Shown piece by piece: positions 39,208 through 48,054 of a DNA stretch of 64,000 nucleotides (its first letter is position 1; the number at the start of each line of letters is the position of its first letter). The notes beneath the pieces are model-generated. The model was not told where the DNA came from. It ran no database searches and saw only the letters and a program-made list of their open reading frames with translations. Origin of the DNA: Parasediminibacterium sp046546515 (lineage in GTDB: Bacteria > Bacteroidota > Bacteroidia > Chitinophagales > Chitinophagaceae); the NCBI RefSeq assembly GCF_046546515.1, contig NZ_JBKHKJ010000009.1, positions 62,001 through 126,000 on the forward strand. The letters are read 5' to 3'. The position numbers were made by a program, and so were the translations under genes.

Positions 39208-41043
39208 ATGAAAAAAATATTCATCGCTTTCATAGCAATGGCTGCAACTTTTGCCGCTTGTAAAAAGGCAGACTTGGCAACCAACACACCCACGGGCGAG
39301 GGTTTGGTGGGCTTTAATTTAAAAACACCTACATCTGGCACTTCTTTGCTGCTAAACGCTTCTACGCCTAGTGCCACTGTTGACATTACATGGGGGGCAT
39401 CAACCCCAGGGTTAAAAACCCTCCCCACCTATAAATGGTTGTTGGCACTAAAATCGGTTGGTGATTTTTCAAACCCTGTTTTATCGGTTCCTGCCAACAA
39501 TGGCGGGGTAGATACTAAACTTACCCTTACGTATAAGCAAATCGACGATTCGTTGAATGCCAAAGGCATCAAAGCCAATGCGTCAACAGATTATATCTGG
39601 ACTGTTCAGGCCGACAATGGCAGCACGCAACTATTGGCAAATAATGTGTTCAATTTGTCTATCACCCGTTTTGGAAACGCTACTTCGCCTTTTGTTATTC
39701 TAGGCCCAGTTTCCACAGTTACACCAATTGCTATCGACCCAGGTTCTACTACAAACAATATTGTGTTTAATTGGACTAAGTCAATACCTGCTGTAGGCAG
39801 CCCAGCTGTAAAATACCAAGTATTGTTTGCTGAAAGGAAATTAGATGCCAATGGCAATGAAATACCAGTAGATTGGACAAAGCCTTTGTTTACCGTAGCA
39901 TCTAATACTGCTGGTACAGACACACTAGCTTCTATTGCTTACAAAACAATCAGCGATAGCTTGGTAGGCAAAGGATTTACAAACTTATCTGCCCCTACAC
40001 TGTTAAAATGGACGGTAGTAGCTACTTCAGGTACATGGAAACAACAATCTACTTATGAAAATATAGTGGGTATTTTAAGGGAAGTAAGGGTATATATGCC
40101 GGGTGGGTATCAAACCGCAACTGGTAATGGTACAGACTGGACCCCAGCAAATGCCCCAGAACTAATACGAGATACAAGGGATGGTTTAACCAATAATTTG
40201 TATTACACTTATATCTACTTGCCAGCAGGAACAGAATTTAAGTTAACACAAGGAAGGGGATGGGATATAGCTTTTGGCGGCGTGAGTCCTATTACTTTTA
40301 ACGGCAGTTCTGTAACAGGTGATGCAACTTCCAATAATGGTTCTAACCTTAAAGTAACTGCTGCGGGCGTTTATCGCATTAGTTTTAATAGGACAACTTT
40401 AAAAATAAACATTAGCCTTGGCCGTATGGGCTTTGTAGGTGCAGCAGTTAATGGTGTTGGCTGGGTCCCAGGCAATGTATTCCCTGCTGGTGCTATGGGC
40501 AATATAGGTACTAACTTATTCCTTGGTATCCACGACTTTACTGCTGATGGATGGAAGATAATTGATAACGACCAGTGGGACAATGGTTCTAAAACGGTTG
40601 ATGAAACTAGGAGCTATGGTTCTACAGGGCCTTCAGGTTCTGCATTGGTTACCAACGCAGATAATATGCCTAATATACCTGCTGCTGGAAGGTATAGGGT
40701 AATATGGGATGGCACTGATGTAAATAACGTAAAATATACCCTGAATGAAGGTAATATGTATGTGATTGGTGCTGCCACTGTTGGTGGATGGGACAACTCG
40801 GCTACACAAACAGACGCGCAAAGGCCACCATTAACCTATATGGGTAATGGCAAATGGCAAGGTGTTGTAGCCCTTACCGCTGGCGAATTCAAATTCATTA
40901 TCAAGAAAGGTAGTTGGGACTTTAGCTACGGTGGAACCGGTGGCAAACTCTCTTATAACAATGGGGCAAATTTGTCCGTAGCAACTGCTGGCAATTATAC
41001 CATTACTGTTGATGAATATGCGCAAACATATTCTGTTCAATAA
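39208..41043 (+). CDS. SusE/SusF-like starch-binding lipoprotein
   Basis: 611 residues. Lipobox FAAC (Cys about 18). Two SusE-type beta-sandwich domains: about 30-135 (VDITWGASTPGLKTLPTYKW) and about 150-290 (NIVFNWTKSIPAVGSPAVKY). SusF-like carbohydrate-binding modules follow: about 290-400 (VYMPGGYQTATGNGTDWTP), 405-510 (FLGIHDFTADGWKIIDNDQW) and 515-611 (MYVIGAATVGGWDNSATQTD, EFKFIIKKGSWDFSYGG). Surface aromatic residues probably bind alpha-glucan-like chains. Last gene of the operon. No glycoside hydrolase gene is attached, which is unusual for a complete utilisation locus. Confidence 0.85.
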   Translation: MKKIFIAFIAMAATFAACKKADLATNTPTGEGLVGFNLKTPTSGTSLLLNASTPSATVDITWGASTPGLKTLPTYKWLLALKSVGDFSNPVLSVPANNGGVDTKLTLTYKQIDDSLNAKGIKANASTDYIWTVQADNGSTQLLANNVFNLSITRFGNATSPFVILGPVSTVTPIAIDPGSTTNNIVFNWTKSIPAVGSPAVKYQVLFAERKLDANGNEIPVDWTKPLFTVASNTAGTDTLASIAYKTISDSLVGKGFTNLSAPTLLKWTVVATSGTWKQQSTYENIVGILREVRVYMPGGYQTATGNGTDWTPANAPELIRDTRDGLTNNLYYTYIYLPAGTEFKLTQGRGWDIAFGGVSPITFNGSSVTGDATSNNGSNLKVTAAGVYRISFNRTTLKINISLGRMGFVGAAVNGVGWVPGNVFPAGAMGNIGTNLFLGIHDFTADGWKIIDNDQWDNGSKTVDETRSYGSTGPSGSALVTNADNMPNIPAAGRYRVIWDGTDVNNVKYTLNEGNMYVIGAATVGGWDNSATQTDAQRPPLTYMGNGKWQGVVALTAGEFKFIIKKGSWDFSYGGTGGKLSYNNGANLSVATAGNYTITVDEYAQTYSVQ

Positions 41044-41074
41044 GAATTTTTAGTACCAAGTGTTACATTACACG

Positions 41075-41128
41075 GAAGCACTTAGCATAAGCCTTTTTTA
41101 AGGGTTTTGCTAGGTGCTTCTTATTTTA
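41075..41128 (+). terminator. Terminator of the susC operon
   Basis: GAAGCACTTAGCA at 41075-41087 pairs with TGCTAGGTGCTTC at 41108-41120 (one G-T pair), followed by TTATTTTA. Confidence 0.75.
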
Positions 41129-41170
41129 TTTGGAACTTAAAAGTTTTCGCTTTGTCCTTAAACAACGGTA

Positions 41171-41573
41171 ATGCAAAAAATCTTAACTTTGTGGTAAAAA
41201 TGCACTCGATACAAACTACTTACAAAACTAGTGTCTTGGCATCCCAAGCGTAGCTCTTTTTTTACTAATATTAAGATAGTTGTAGTCTCAAAATTTTGTC
41301 TTGTATTTATGGCTGTAAAATGCGCACAAATCAAGCATAAAATGAGCATAAATTACGCACCAAATATGCAGAAATCACTCAAAAAATACGCACCAAATAC
41401 GCGCGTTTTACGCATTATTTTTTTTAGATATTGTTGATAATCAATGATTTAAATAAGAGGAGACAATTTTTGAAAAATACGCGAACAACAAAAAGCTCCA
41501 AAATTGGCAAAACTGAAACTATTTTAATAAAAATAGGAGGCAAAATTGATATTATTAAAAATGTGCAAATATT
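41171..41573 (-). repeat. Array element type 2, copy 1 (nine 11-bp units)
   Basis: It aligns with 44793-45190 over about 400 bp. On the plus strand, units such as CGCACAAATCA, AGCATAAAATG, CGCACCAAATA start at 41323, 41334, 41345, 41356, 41367, 41378, 41389, 41400 and 41411: nine on an exact 11-bp grid. On the minus strand they read TGCGTATTTTT, TGAGTGATTTC, TGCATATTTGG. A decayed half of the terminal-inverted-repeat element follows at 41583-41644. Together these fill the gap to 41804. Confidence 0.88.
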
Positions 41574-41582
41574 CTCGTTTTG

Positions 41583-41644
41583 CACTTGTCTTTGAATTAG
41601 TTGGGGCTTGCAATCAATTTCAATTGAAAAATTTAGGTTTAATA
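41583..41644. repeat. Terminal-inverted-repeat element, decayed half copy
   Basis: TTGTCTTTGAATTAGTTGGG and GCTTGCAATCAATTTCAATT then AGGTTTAA match the right half of the element at 19739-19923 with several substitutions. Confidence 0.6.
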
Positions 41645-41804
41645 AAAAAGCAAAACGCTTTTATACACAATCGGCAATATATGTGGTGAGTCGTAACAAT
41701 TTTTTCTGTTATTTTTACAATGTTTATTTTTCAGTCCTTGGTTTCATGGCAGTTCCGTGATATGGGCAGAAGGATTAGTCTCCTTGTAAAAACAACTTTA
41801 TTCT

Positions 41805-42680
41805 ATGCTCTATTCCATGACAGGTTACGGCCGCTCCGAACAAACCATTGGCGACAAAATATTTTTAATTGAGCTGCGCTCGCTCAATGGCAAGCAGTTC
41901 GACATTAGGATGCAGCTGCCAGCTTTGCTAAAGCCTTACGAATTTGATATAAGGACTATGCTGAACGAAGGCTTGGAAAGGGGCAGCGTTGAATGTTTTA
42001 TCACCATCAAGCAAAACGGGGTGTCAAAACCCATCAGCATCAATGCCGATTTGCTGAAAGCCTATTATGTTTCCGTGATGCAGATAGCCGATGAGCTGCA
42101 GGCCGATACGCAGCAATTGTTGGCAGCTATTTTGAGGATGCCGGAAATAATGGTAAACTCTACCGAGATACTGAACGAAAAGGAATGGGAGCAGTTTAAA
42201 ATAGTGCTGAAAGCCGCCATTGCTGATTTGATAGTCCACCGCTTAGACGAAGGCAAATCAATAGAGGCCGATATGCTAATCAGGGTAGCCAATATAGAAG
42301 CACAAAGCACAGCAATAGTAGCACTGGAGCCCAACAGGAGGCAGAAAATAAAAGAAAACTTCGAGAAATTGCTGGAAGAAAAAGTAGGCAAAGAAAACTA
42401 CGACAGCAACCGTTTGGAGCAAGAACTGATTTACTACATAGAAAAAATAGACATTAGCGAGGAGCAGGTGCGCCTAAAAAACCACATTAGTTATTTTAAA
42501 ACAATATTGGAAGAGAAAGACAAAAGCAAAGGCAAAAAATTGTCATTCTTGTTGCAGGAGTTTGGCAGAGAAATAAATACTACAGGTGCCAAGGCCTACG
42601 ACTCGCAGATACAAAAATGCGTGGTGCTGATGAAAGACGAGCTAGAAAAAGCTAAGGAACAGGTATTGAATGTGTTATAG
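41805..42680 (+). CDS. YicC/YloC family endoribonuclease
   Basis: 291 residues starting with the family signature MLYSMTGYGRSE, then IELRSLNGKQFDI, LERGSVECFITIKQNG and a C-terminal KKLSFLLQEFGREINTTGAK. YicC proteins are cytoplasmic RNA-cleaving enzymes. The usual downstream partner gmk (guanylate kinase) is absent; a small lipoprotein gene follows instead. Confidence 0.9.
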   Translation: MLYSMTGYGRSEQTIGDKIFLIELRSLNGKQFDIRMQLPALLKPYEFDIRTMLNEGLERGSVECFITIKQNGVSKPISINADLLKAYYVSVMQIADELQADTQQLLAAILRMPEIMVNSTEILNEKEWEQFKIVLKAAIADLIVHRLDEGKSIEADMLIRVANIEAQSTAIVALEPNRRQKIKENFEKLLEEKVGKENYDSNRLEQELIYYIEKIDISEEQVRLKNHISYFKTILEEKDKSKGKKLSFLLQEFGREINTTGAKAYDSQIQKCVVLMKDELEKAKEQVLNVL

Positions 42681-42770
42681 GGTTATTTTTGTGTTCTATG
42701 TGCCTATGTGGTGAAAAATATTTTTGTAAAAAAGCAATAATTATCACTTTAAAACCAGTGTTAACTATAA

Positions 42771-43250
42771 ATGAAGCAGCTTGTTTTCATATTTGTTATG
42801 AGTTTTGTGCTAGTGTCTTGTACTAAAACGTACCAGTGTAGCCATATTGGCCTAAACTTGGTATTCAATTCATACGACAGTAGCAACATTGATACAATTA
42901 TCCTTCGCAGGTTCACCATAGGCAAGAAGTTTATGGAACAGCTAGATTCTGTATTGCTATCGCCACAAAATACAAGATATGTTACAAATACAGACAGCAG
43001 CATAAGCCTATATGCAACCAACAATAGCTGGCAAATAAACGATCAGTACGACTGGCAAATAGTCAACCCTTTCGACTATAAAAAGGTCTCTATATCTGAA
43101 ATGAAATTCCAAAACCTCGAGCAGAAGTACGGCGGTTTGTTTAGCGGCACCCCCCCAATTTGTTATAGCTTTTTCATTTCCTATAAGCGGGACAATTATA
43201 TAGTCAGCAATTTCGATAGCATAAGCAACAACTTGATTATATCCAAATAG
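42771..43250 (+). CDS. Small hypothetical lipoprotein
   Basis: 159 residues with a lipoprotein signal MKQLVFIFVMSFVLVSC (Cys17). The remaining sequence is rich in Ser, Asn, Asp and Tyr, with no recognised domain. TATTTTTG, an exact match to the -7 consensus, lies at 42719-42726 and another at 42684-42691, both within a half copy of the GTTACTACTC-ended element, so that repeat may carry its promoter. Confidence 0.65.
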   Translation: MKQLVFIFVMSFVLVSCTKTYQCSHIGLNLVFNSYDSSNIDTIILRRFTIGKKFMEQLDSVLLSPQNTRYVTNTDSSISLYATNNSWQINDQYDWQIVNPFDYKKVSISEMKFQNLEQKYGGLFSGTPPICYSFFISYKRDNYIVSNFDSISNNLIISK

Positions 43251-43340
43251 TCACTGCAATTTTTCCAAAACTTTTTGCGTTACTTTCAACCTTCATGCCT
43301 TTTCCACATCATGCCTACAACGCACTCATTTCAGGGGCAT

Positions 43341-43371
43341 AAAAAACCCGGCCTCGTTTCAGGAGGCCGGG
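43341..43371 (-). terminator. Minus-strand terminator
   Basis: CCCGGCCTC at 43347-43355 pairs with GAGGCCGGG at 43363-43371 around a 7-base loop; on the minus strand it is followed by T6. It lies 28 bases past the stop of the small ORF 43400-43531. Confidence 0.85.
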
Positions 43372-43399
43372 TTATATGCTGATGCACTTACTGTTTATT

Positions 43400-43531
43400 T
43401 CAGTACACTTGTTTATAACTTTCAGCCCCTAGGAAAAATTCTTCTGTTTGGTCTATGCTTTGCACAAAACGCCTTTTCAATATCAATACTAGTTTGACAA
43501 AGAATTTGATGATGGTCCTTAAAATTTTCAT
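43400..43531 (-). CDS. 43-residue small protein
   Basis: ATG at 43531, stop TGA at 43400-43402. It begins MKILRTIIKFFVKLVLILKR and ends FFLGAESYKQVY: a basic amphipathic or hydrophobic helix followed by an acidic short tail (SIDQTEEF). It is bracketed by a strong terminator on either side on the same strand, consistent with a separate short transcript. No function recognised. Coding status rests on composition and the terminator arrangement only. Confidence 0.5.
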   Translation of the reverse strand: MKILRTIIKFFVKLVLILKRRFVQSIDQTEEFFLGAESYKQVY

Positions 43532-43552
43532 GTCGTAAAAATTTTATTGTTT

Positions 43553-43597
43553 AAAAATAAAAACCCCCGCATTCATACTGCGGGGGTTTCTTTATTA
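43553..43597. terminator. Bidirectional terminator between two tiny ORFs
   Basis: CCCCCGCA at 43564-43571 pairs exactly with TGCGGGGG at 43579-43586, loop of 7; T-rich on both outer sides (minus strand TTTTTATTTTT). Confidence 0.85.
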
Positions 43598-43612
43598 TTA
43601 TCAAATGCTGTT

Positions 43613-43708
43613 TTACCAACACGAATATAATCCCCCACTACACGATTGATACACACAGGCATCAAAACACTTGTTCAATATGGTATTATGTGATTGTTTT
43701 TGTAGCAT
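43613..43708 (-). CDS. Possible 31-residue Cys-rich peptide
   Basis: ATG at 43708, stop TAA at 43613-43615. The N-terminal part is polar (MLQKQSHNTILNK) and the C-terminal part is CFDACVYQSCSGGLYSCW, with four Cys in 18 residues. The stop lies 27 bases before a strong terminator on the same strand. The layout recalls a leader-plus-core precursor peptide, but no modification enzyme is adjacent and a 31-codon frame can arise by chance. An overlapping frame (MPVCINRVVGDYIRVGK) also exists, so the region could instead be a non-coding RNA. Confidence 0.35.
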   Translation of the reverse strand: MLQKQSHNTILNKCFDACVYQSCSGGLYSCW

Positions 43709-43729
43709 TACTAATTTTTTATTCCAAGG

Positions 43730-43737
43730 CAAATATG
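43730..43737 (-). promoter_or_regulatory. Candidate -7 element for the tiny ORF transcript
   Basis: CATATTTG on the minus strand, one mismatch to TAnnTTTG, 21 bases before the ATG at 43708. The remaining sequence to 43887 is A/T-rich with T-tracts and nothing else recognisable. Confidence 0.3.
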
Positions 43738-43887
43738 CAAAAACTTTTTGAATATTTTAACTTTTTATTAATGTTTTACAAAAAAAAATGTTTTCATCCA
43801 TTTCTAAATTTGAAAAAAAAACATTGGCAGCCCCTAATAAATAGCATTTTGTCGTAAAAAACCTGTACTATTTTCCATGAGCAACAA

Positions 43888-44298
43888 CTATGCCTCTTCT
43901 GTAAAAAAATGCGAAATAGCATCAATATTTTTTATTTCCTTGCAAACCGTGGCATTTAAGTTCTTTTCCAAATAGCCAATTACCTGTGAATATTCCTTTG
44001 CTTTTTCCTTGTCGGGCTCCGAAACGGATGAACTAACCATCATTACAAAAAAACGACTGTCGTTGGGCATTTCCTGTATGGAGTTCAAAAAATCCCACCC
44101 ATTCATCACGGGCATGTTAATGTCCAGCAACACAAGGTAAACACTGTTGTCATTTGTATTGGAGATGTACTCAAAGGCTTCTTTCCCATTTTTAAAAGTC
44201 AATGGCGCATTCGAAAGGTTGCAATTGGCAACAATTCGCTTGTGCATCAATACCACCACCGGGTCATCGTCCACTATCAAAACTTTCAAATTTTCCAT
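43888..44298 (-). CDS. Single-domain response regulator
   Basis: 136 residues from the ATG at 44298. CheY-like receiver: LKVLIVDDDPVVVLMHKRIV, phosphoacceptor Asp in YLVLLDINMPVMNGWDF, Ser of MMVSSSV in the conserved Ser/Thr position, and the terminal Lys in IGYLEKNL. No output domain, so it probably acts by protein contact or as a phosphate relay. No kinase is adjacent; the HPt gene at 24907 is the only other phosphorelay part in the window. Confidence 0.9.
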   Translation of the reverse strand: MENLKVLIVDDDPVVVLMHKRIVANCNLSNAPLTFKNGKEAFEYISNTNDNSVYLVLLDINMPVMNGWDFLNSIQEMPNDSRFFVMMVSSSVSEPDKEKAKEYSQVIGYLEKNLNATVCKEIKNIDAISHFFTEEA

Positions 44299-44570
44299 TT
44301 CAAGCAATTTACACTTTTTTACTTTCCGCCCTTGTGCATATGCTGGTTTATTTGCACAAAACGAGCCAACATAACTTAAAAATCATTATTCGAGTTTTAA
44401 ATGTAGCATAGTTACTTTGAATATGATAAAAAAAATTTAAGCCTGTGTTGCAGATTGCCACGGGTGCACAAAACTTTTTCGCTTCGTCTTGATACCCCCA
44501 GGGTAAACGCATCAAAATTCATTTTGCTCGAATCTTCGAGTTTGACACCAGTCCTGGCATATGCCACCTT

Positions 44571-44621
44571 ATTTTATCCTTTGAAAAAAATGCGCAGCAT
44601 ATTTTTTTCAAAGGATAAAAT
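44571..44621. repeat. Perfect 21-bp inverted repeat
   Basis: Arms 44571-44591 and 44601-44621 are exactly complementary (ATTTTATCCTTTGAAAAAAA and one more T) with a 9-base loop GCGCAGCAT. Imperfect complementarity extends outward (GGCATATGCCACC and GGCGGTGCC). The G+C-rich repeat follows at 44643-44676. Confidence 0.85.
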
Positions 44622-44642
44622 AGAGTGGCGGTGCCAAAGCTA

Positions 44643-44676
44643 CCCTCGCCTTTGGAGAGGGGCTGGGGGTGAGGTT
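44643..44676. repeat. G+C-rich palindromic repeat
   Basis: CCCTCGCCTTTGGAGAGGGG then CTGGGGGTGAGGTT; same family as at 3923-3956. Confidence 0.7.
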
Positions 44677-44792
44677 GAAGCCCGCCGGCTATGAGGCAAA
44701 AAGACTGAAAAGAGGCATTTTTGAATAAAATAGGCAATTAGGCACAGATTAAATTTTGATGCGTTTGCCCTGTTGATACCCCCCCCAAATCT

Positions 44793-45190
44793 ATAAAAAG
44801 CTTATCTTTGTGGTAGAAATGCACTTGATACAAACTACTTACCAAACTAGTGTCTTGGCATCCTAATCGTAGTTCTTTTTTTACTAATATTAAGATAGTT
44901 GTAGTCTCAAAATTTGGTCTTGTATTTATGGCTGTAAAATACGCGCAAATCACGCACAAAATATGCATAAAATACGCAAAAAATAAGCACAAATCACTCA
45001 AAAAATAAGCACAAAATAAGCACGAATTACGCACAAAAATTTGATGTTATTGTTGATAATCAATGGTTTACAAGGGAGGCAACGATTTTTGAAAAAAAGA
45101 AAAAGCGTTAAAACCCCACAAAAATGGCAAAACTGAAACTATTTTAATAAAAAGCAAGATAAAAAATACATTATTAAAAATATGCAAATA
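44793..45190 (-). repeat. Array element type 2, copy 2 (nine 11-bp units)
   Basis: Units on the plus strand start at 44942, 44953, 44964, 44975, 44986, 44997, 45008, 45019 and 45030 (CGCACAAAATA, TGCATAAAATA, AGCACAAATCA). On the minus strand they read TGCGTAATTCG, TGCTTATTTTG, TGAGTGATTTG. The unit at 44997 is CTCAAAAAATA, and the same odd unit holds the sixth place in copy 1. On the minus strand the sequence before the array contains CATTGATTATCAAC, similar to the CATTGATATTCAA of type 1 copy B. Confidence 0.88.
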
Positions 45191-45315
45191 TTGTCTCCTT
45201 GCCCTGTTCCTGTTGCCTTTTCCTTTAGGTAACTTGTCGCGGTCTTTCGTTGGGGTAAGGTTTGGCAAGGTTGCTTTTTTAATATAAAAAGCGAATAACT
45301 TTTATGCACCCAATT

Positions 45316-45426
45316 GCCACTAAGGCATCAAAACACAAAGAGGCACAAAGTTTTTAAGTGAAAAGAAAATACAAATCGTGTACTCTTTTTTCTAAGTGCA
45401 TCTTCGAGCCTTTGAGTCTTTGTGGC
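45316..45426. repeat. CCACAAAG-type dispersed hairpin
   Basis: GCCACTAAGGCATCAAAACA at the left and GAGCCTTTGAGTCTTTGTGG at the right, complementary ends with an A/T-rich centre. With the array element, palindromes and half-repeats it accounts for nearly all of the 44299-45495 gap. Confidence 0.78.
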
Positions 45427-45495
45427 AATTTCACTAACTAATTTTTAATCTTTCTGCAAAACCTACAATACCATCTTGCTATTATCTTTACACCA

Positions 45496-46698
45496 ATGCA
45501 GAAAATAATCAACGACCCGGTATATGGTTTTATCACTATCAACCACCCGCTTATTTTTAATATTATTGCCCACCCTTATTTCCAGCGTTTGCGGCGCATA
45601 CACCAAATGGCATTGGCCTATTTGGTATATCCGGGGGCAGTGCACACAAGGCTGCACCACGCACTAGGGGCTTATCATTTAATGTGCAATGCTATTAACG
45701 AGTTAAAAGCCAAAGAGGTTGAAATAACCGACGAGGAAGAACTGGCTGCCAAAGCTGCTATTTTGCTGCACGATGTAGGGCATGGTCCTTTTTCGCACGC
45801 ACTGGAAGGCCAGTTGCTGCAAGGCGTGCACCACGAGCAAATGAGCCTATATATGATGCAGGCCATGAACGATGATTTTAATGGGCAATTGTCAACAGCC
45901 ATTGCTATTTTTACTAATACTTACCCTAAAAAATTCCTGCACCAGTTGGTAAGTGGTCAAATAGATGTGGATAGGATGGACTACCTGACAAGGGACAGTT
46001 TTTTCACGGGCGTGAGCGAGGGAGTAATTGGCTATGACCGCATTTTGAAAATGCTGACCGTGAAAAACGGCGAGCTGATGGTAGAAGAAAAAGGCATATT
46101 CAGTATAGAAAAATTCTTAGTGGCAAGGCGGCAAATGTATTGGCAGGTGTACCTGCACAAAACCGTGCTGAGCGCAGAAATAATGCTGGTAAATATTTTA
46201 AAAAGGGCAAGGGTATTGGTATCCAATGGCGACAATAGCCTAGCAATAGGTGGGGCGTTAGACTTTTTCTTGTATGAATTTGATGGAACAATAAACAGAG
46301 AAATGCTGGATAACTTTTGCCAGCTAGACGATGTTGACTGTTCATTCGCCATGAAACGCTGGGTAAAACACCCCGACTTTGTATTGAGCAACCTTTGCAA
46401 GCGCATATTGAACCGCGAGCTGTTGAAAATAAAATTGCAAGCAGATCCTTTTGAAAATGATCTAGTAACGAAAAAAGTAGGGGATGCAGCCAAGAGGCTA
46501 CAAATAAGCATTGATGATGCTAGTTATTTTGTTTTTACTGGCGAGGCAGACAATACCATGTACAAAATTGGCAACGAAAAAATAAATATTTTGCTAAAAG
46601 ATGGCACTGTAAAAGACATTGCCAGTGTGGACAATTCACTGATTCATCAAACTATTTCCGCCCCAATTAAAAAATTCTACATTTGTTCTTTAGGTTGA
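45496..46698 (+). CDS. HD-domain phosphohydrolase (SAMHD1/dGTPase-like)
   Basis: 400 residues. It starts MQKIINDPVYGFI, typical of the family. HD metal site: HTRLHHALG (His54/55), ILLHDVGHGPFSH (His92-Asp93) and the distal Asp in SGQIDVDRMDYLTRDS. It likely hydrolyses nucleoside triphosphates or related phosphate esters in the cytoplasm. The C-terminal 200 residues are the helical region characteristic of this COG1078-type family. It lies upstream of lpxD in the same direction, an arrangement I recall as common in Bacteroidota. Confidence 0.88.
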   Translation: MQKIINDPVYGFITINHPLIFNIIAHPYFQRLRRIHQMALAYLVYPGAVHTRLHHALGAYHLMCNAINELKAKEVEITDEEELAAKAAILLHDVGHGPFSHALEGQLLQGVHHEQMSLYMMQAMNDDFNGQLSTAIAIFTNTYPKKFLHQLVSGQIDVDRMDYLTRDSFFTGVSEGVIGYDRILKMLTVKNGELMVEEKGIFSIEKFLVARRQMYWQVYLHKTVLSAEIMLVNILKRARVLVSNGDNSLAIGGALDFFLYEFDGTINREMLDNFCQLDDVDCSFAMKRWVKHPDFVLSNLCKRILNRELLKIKLQADPFENDLVTKKVGDAAKRLQISIDDASYFVFTGEADNTMYKIGNEKINILLKDGTVKDIASVDNSLIHQTISAPIKKFYICSLG

Positions 46699-46700
46699 TT

Positions 46701-46920
46701 GTTACTACGCACTACATAGGCACAAAAGGCACATAGATTTCCCATTTGAAAAAAGGGCATATTAGTATAGATTAGGCCAGCATAGGTTTTAAAATAGGTA
46801 GAGTTTACAAAAAAAAAAACGATTTTGAATGGCCTATGTTTGCCTTGATGATAATAGGACAAGTGCATATTTCAGTTCTCTTACTTGTGGCTATGTGGTA
46901 AAATACTACCCGAGTAGTAA
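46701..46920. repeat. GTTACTACTC-ended element, second copy
   Basis: Starts GTTACTACGCACTACATAGG and ends GGCTATGTGGTAAAATACTA then CCCGAGTAGTAA. Same ends as the copy at 26510-26698 with a partly different centre. Confidence 0.7.
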
Positions 46921-46967
46921 AAATCAGTGGTATAAAAACGACATCAAATAACTACATTTATAAGAAT

Positions 46968-48002
46968 ATGCGATTTACTGCAGCACAAATTGCGATGATG
47001 ATCAATGGCAAAATAGAAGGAGACGAGAACGCCTCTGTGGCCAGTTTTGGAAAAATTGAAGACGCAACAGAGGGGCAGCTCGCCTTTTTGTCCAATTTAA
47101 AATACGAAGAATTTTTATATACTACAAAAGCCTCTATTGTTATTGTAAACAACAGCTTGGTGCTAAAAGAGCCTACTTCCGCCACCTTGCTGCGTGTTGC
47201 AGATGCCTATTCAGCATTTGCCACGCTGATGCTGAAATATGAGGAAATAGTAAGCCAGCAATTAGTTGGCATACAGCAGCCTTCTTATATTGCTGAATCG
47301 TCCACGGTTGGAAGCAATGTTTTTGTGGCAGCATTTGCCTATATAGGCGAAAATGTTACCATTGGCAACGGGGTAAAATTATTTTCCGGGGTAGTTATTG
47401 GCAATAATGTTACTATTAGCAACAATACTATTCTACACCCGGGCGTAAAAATTTATCACGATTGTATTATTGGCAGCAATGTGATTATACATGCGGGCAG
47501 CGTTATTGGCAGCGATGGGTTTGGCTTTGCCCCATTGCCCGATGGCAGCTACAAAAAAATACCCCAAATTGGCAATGTAATTATTGAAGACGATGTAGAA
47601 ATTGGTGCCAACTGCACCATAGACAGGGCTACTATGGGTTCTACTATAATAAGCAAGGGGGTAAAACTAGACAACCTAGTACAGATAGCTCATAACGTAG
47701 AAATAGGCAACAATACAGTGATGGCTGCCCAAGTTGGGGTAAGCGGAAGCACCAAAGTGGGTAAGAATGTAGTGATTGGCGGGCAGGCAGGCCTTACAGG
47801 GCATATTAATATTGCCGATGGCACAAAAATTAATGCAAAAAGCGGCGTGTCAAAATCTATTAAAACACAAAACACATCTGTTACGGGTATGCCAGCAGAT
47901 AACTTTATGTTTATGAAACGCCTAGAAGCATTGTACAAAAACCTTCCTGAACTGGAAAAAAGGGTAAGGGAACTGGAGAAAAGGCTGGGAGAGGGGAATT
48001 AA
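46968..48002 (+). CDS. lpxD: UDP-3-O-(3-hydroxyacyl)glucosamine N-acyltransferase
   Basis: 344 residues, the usual length. The N-terminal uridine-binding domain (about 1-100) is followed by left-handed beta-helix hexapeptide repeats (about 105-300: IGNGVKLFSGVVIGNNVTIS; HPGVKIYHDCIIGSNVIIHA; GSVIGSDGFGFAP; LVQIAHNVEIGNN). The catalytic His is in AHNVEIG or IHAGSVIG. C-terminal helix LPELEKRVRELEKRL. It adds the N-linked acyl chain in lipid A synthesis. lpxC, fabZ and lpxA, often following in this phylum, are not here. Confidence 0.93.
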   Translation: MRFTAAQIAMMINGKIEGDENASVASFGKIEDATEGQLAFLSNLKYEEFLYTTKASIVIVNNSLVLKEPTSATLLRVADAYSAFATLMLKYEEIVSQQLVGIQQPSYIAESSTVGSNVFVAAFAYIGENVTIGNGVKLFSGVVIGNNVTISNNTILHPGVKIYHDCIIGSNVIIHAGSVIGSDGFGFAPLPDGSYKKIPQIGNVIIEDDVEIGANCTIDRATMGSTIISKGVKLDNLVQIAHNVEIGNNTVMAAQVGVSGSTKVGKNVVIGGQAGLTGHINIADGTKINAKSGVSKSIKTQNTSVTGMPADNFMFMKRLEALYKNLPELEKRVRELEKRLGEGN

Positions 48003-48054
48003 TAGCAATTGCTAATATAGTTCGGTATTATTTTCATTTCATAATTGGTGTATT

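Noticed and set aside
44738..45034. Minus-strand frames at 44738-45034 and 41158-41349 that share a conserved peptide (INTRxNFETTTILILVKKE)
   Set aside because: Both lie in the two copies of array element type 2, so the similarity is explained by DNA duplication. The longer frame starts inside the 11-bp array and its 11-residue repeat is simply three array units. Copy 1 has a stop just before its ATG.
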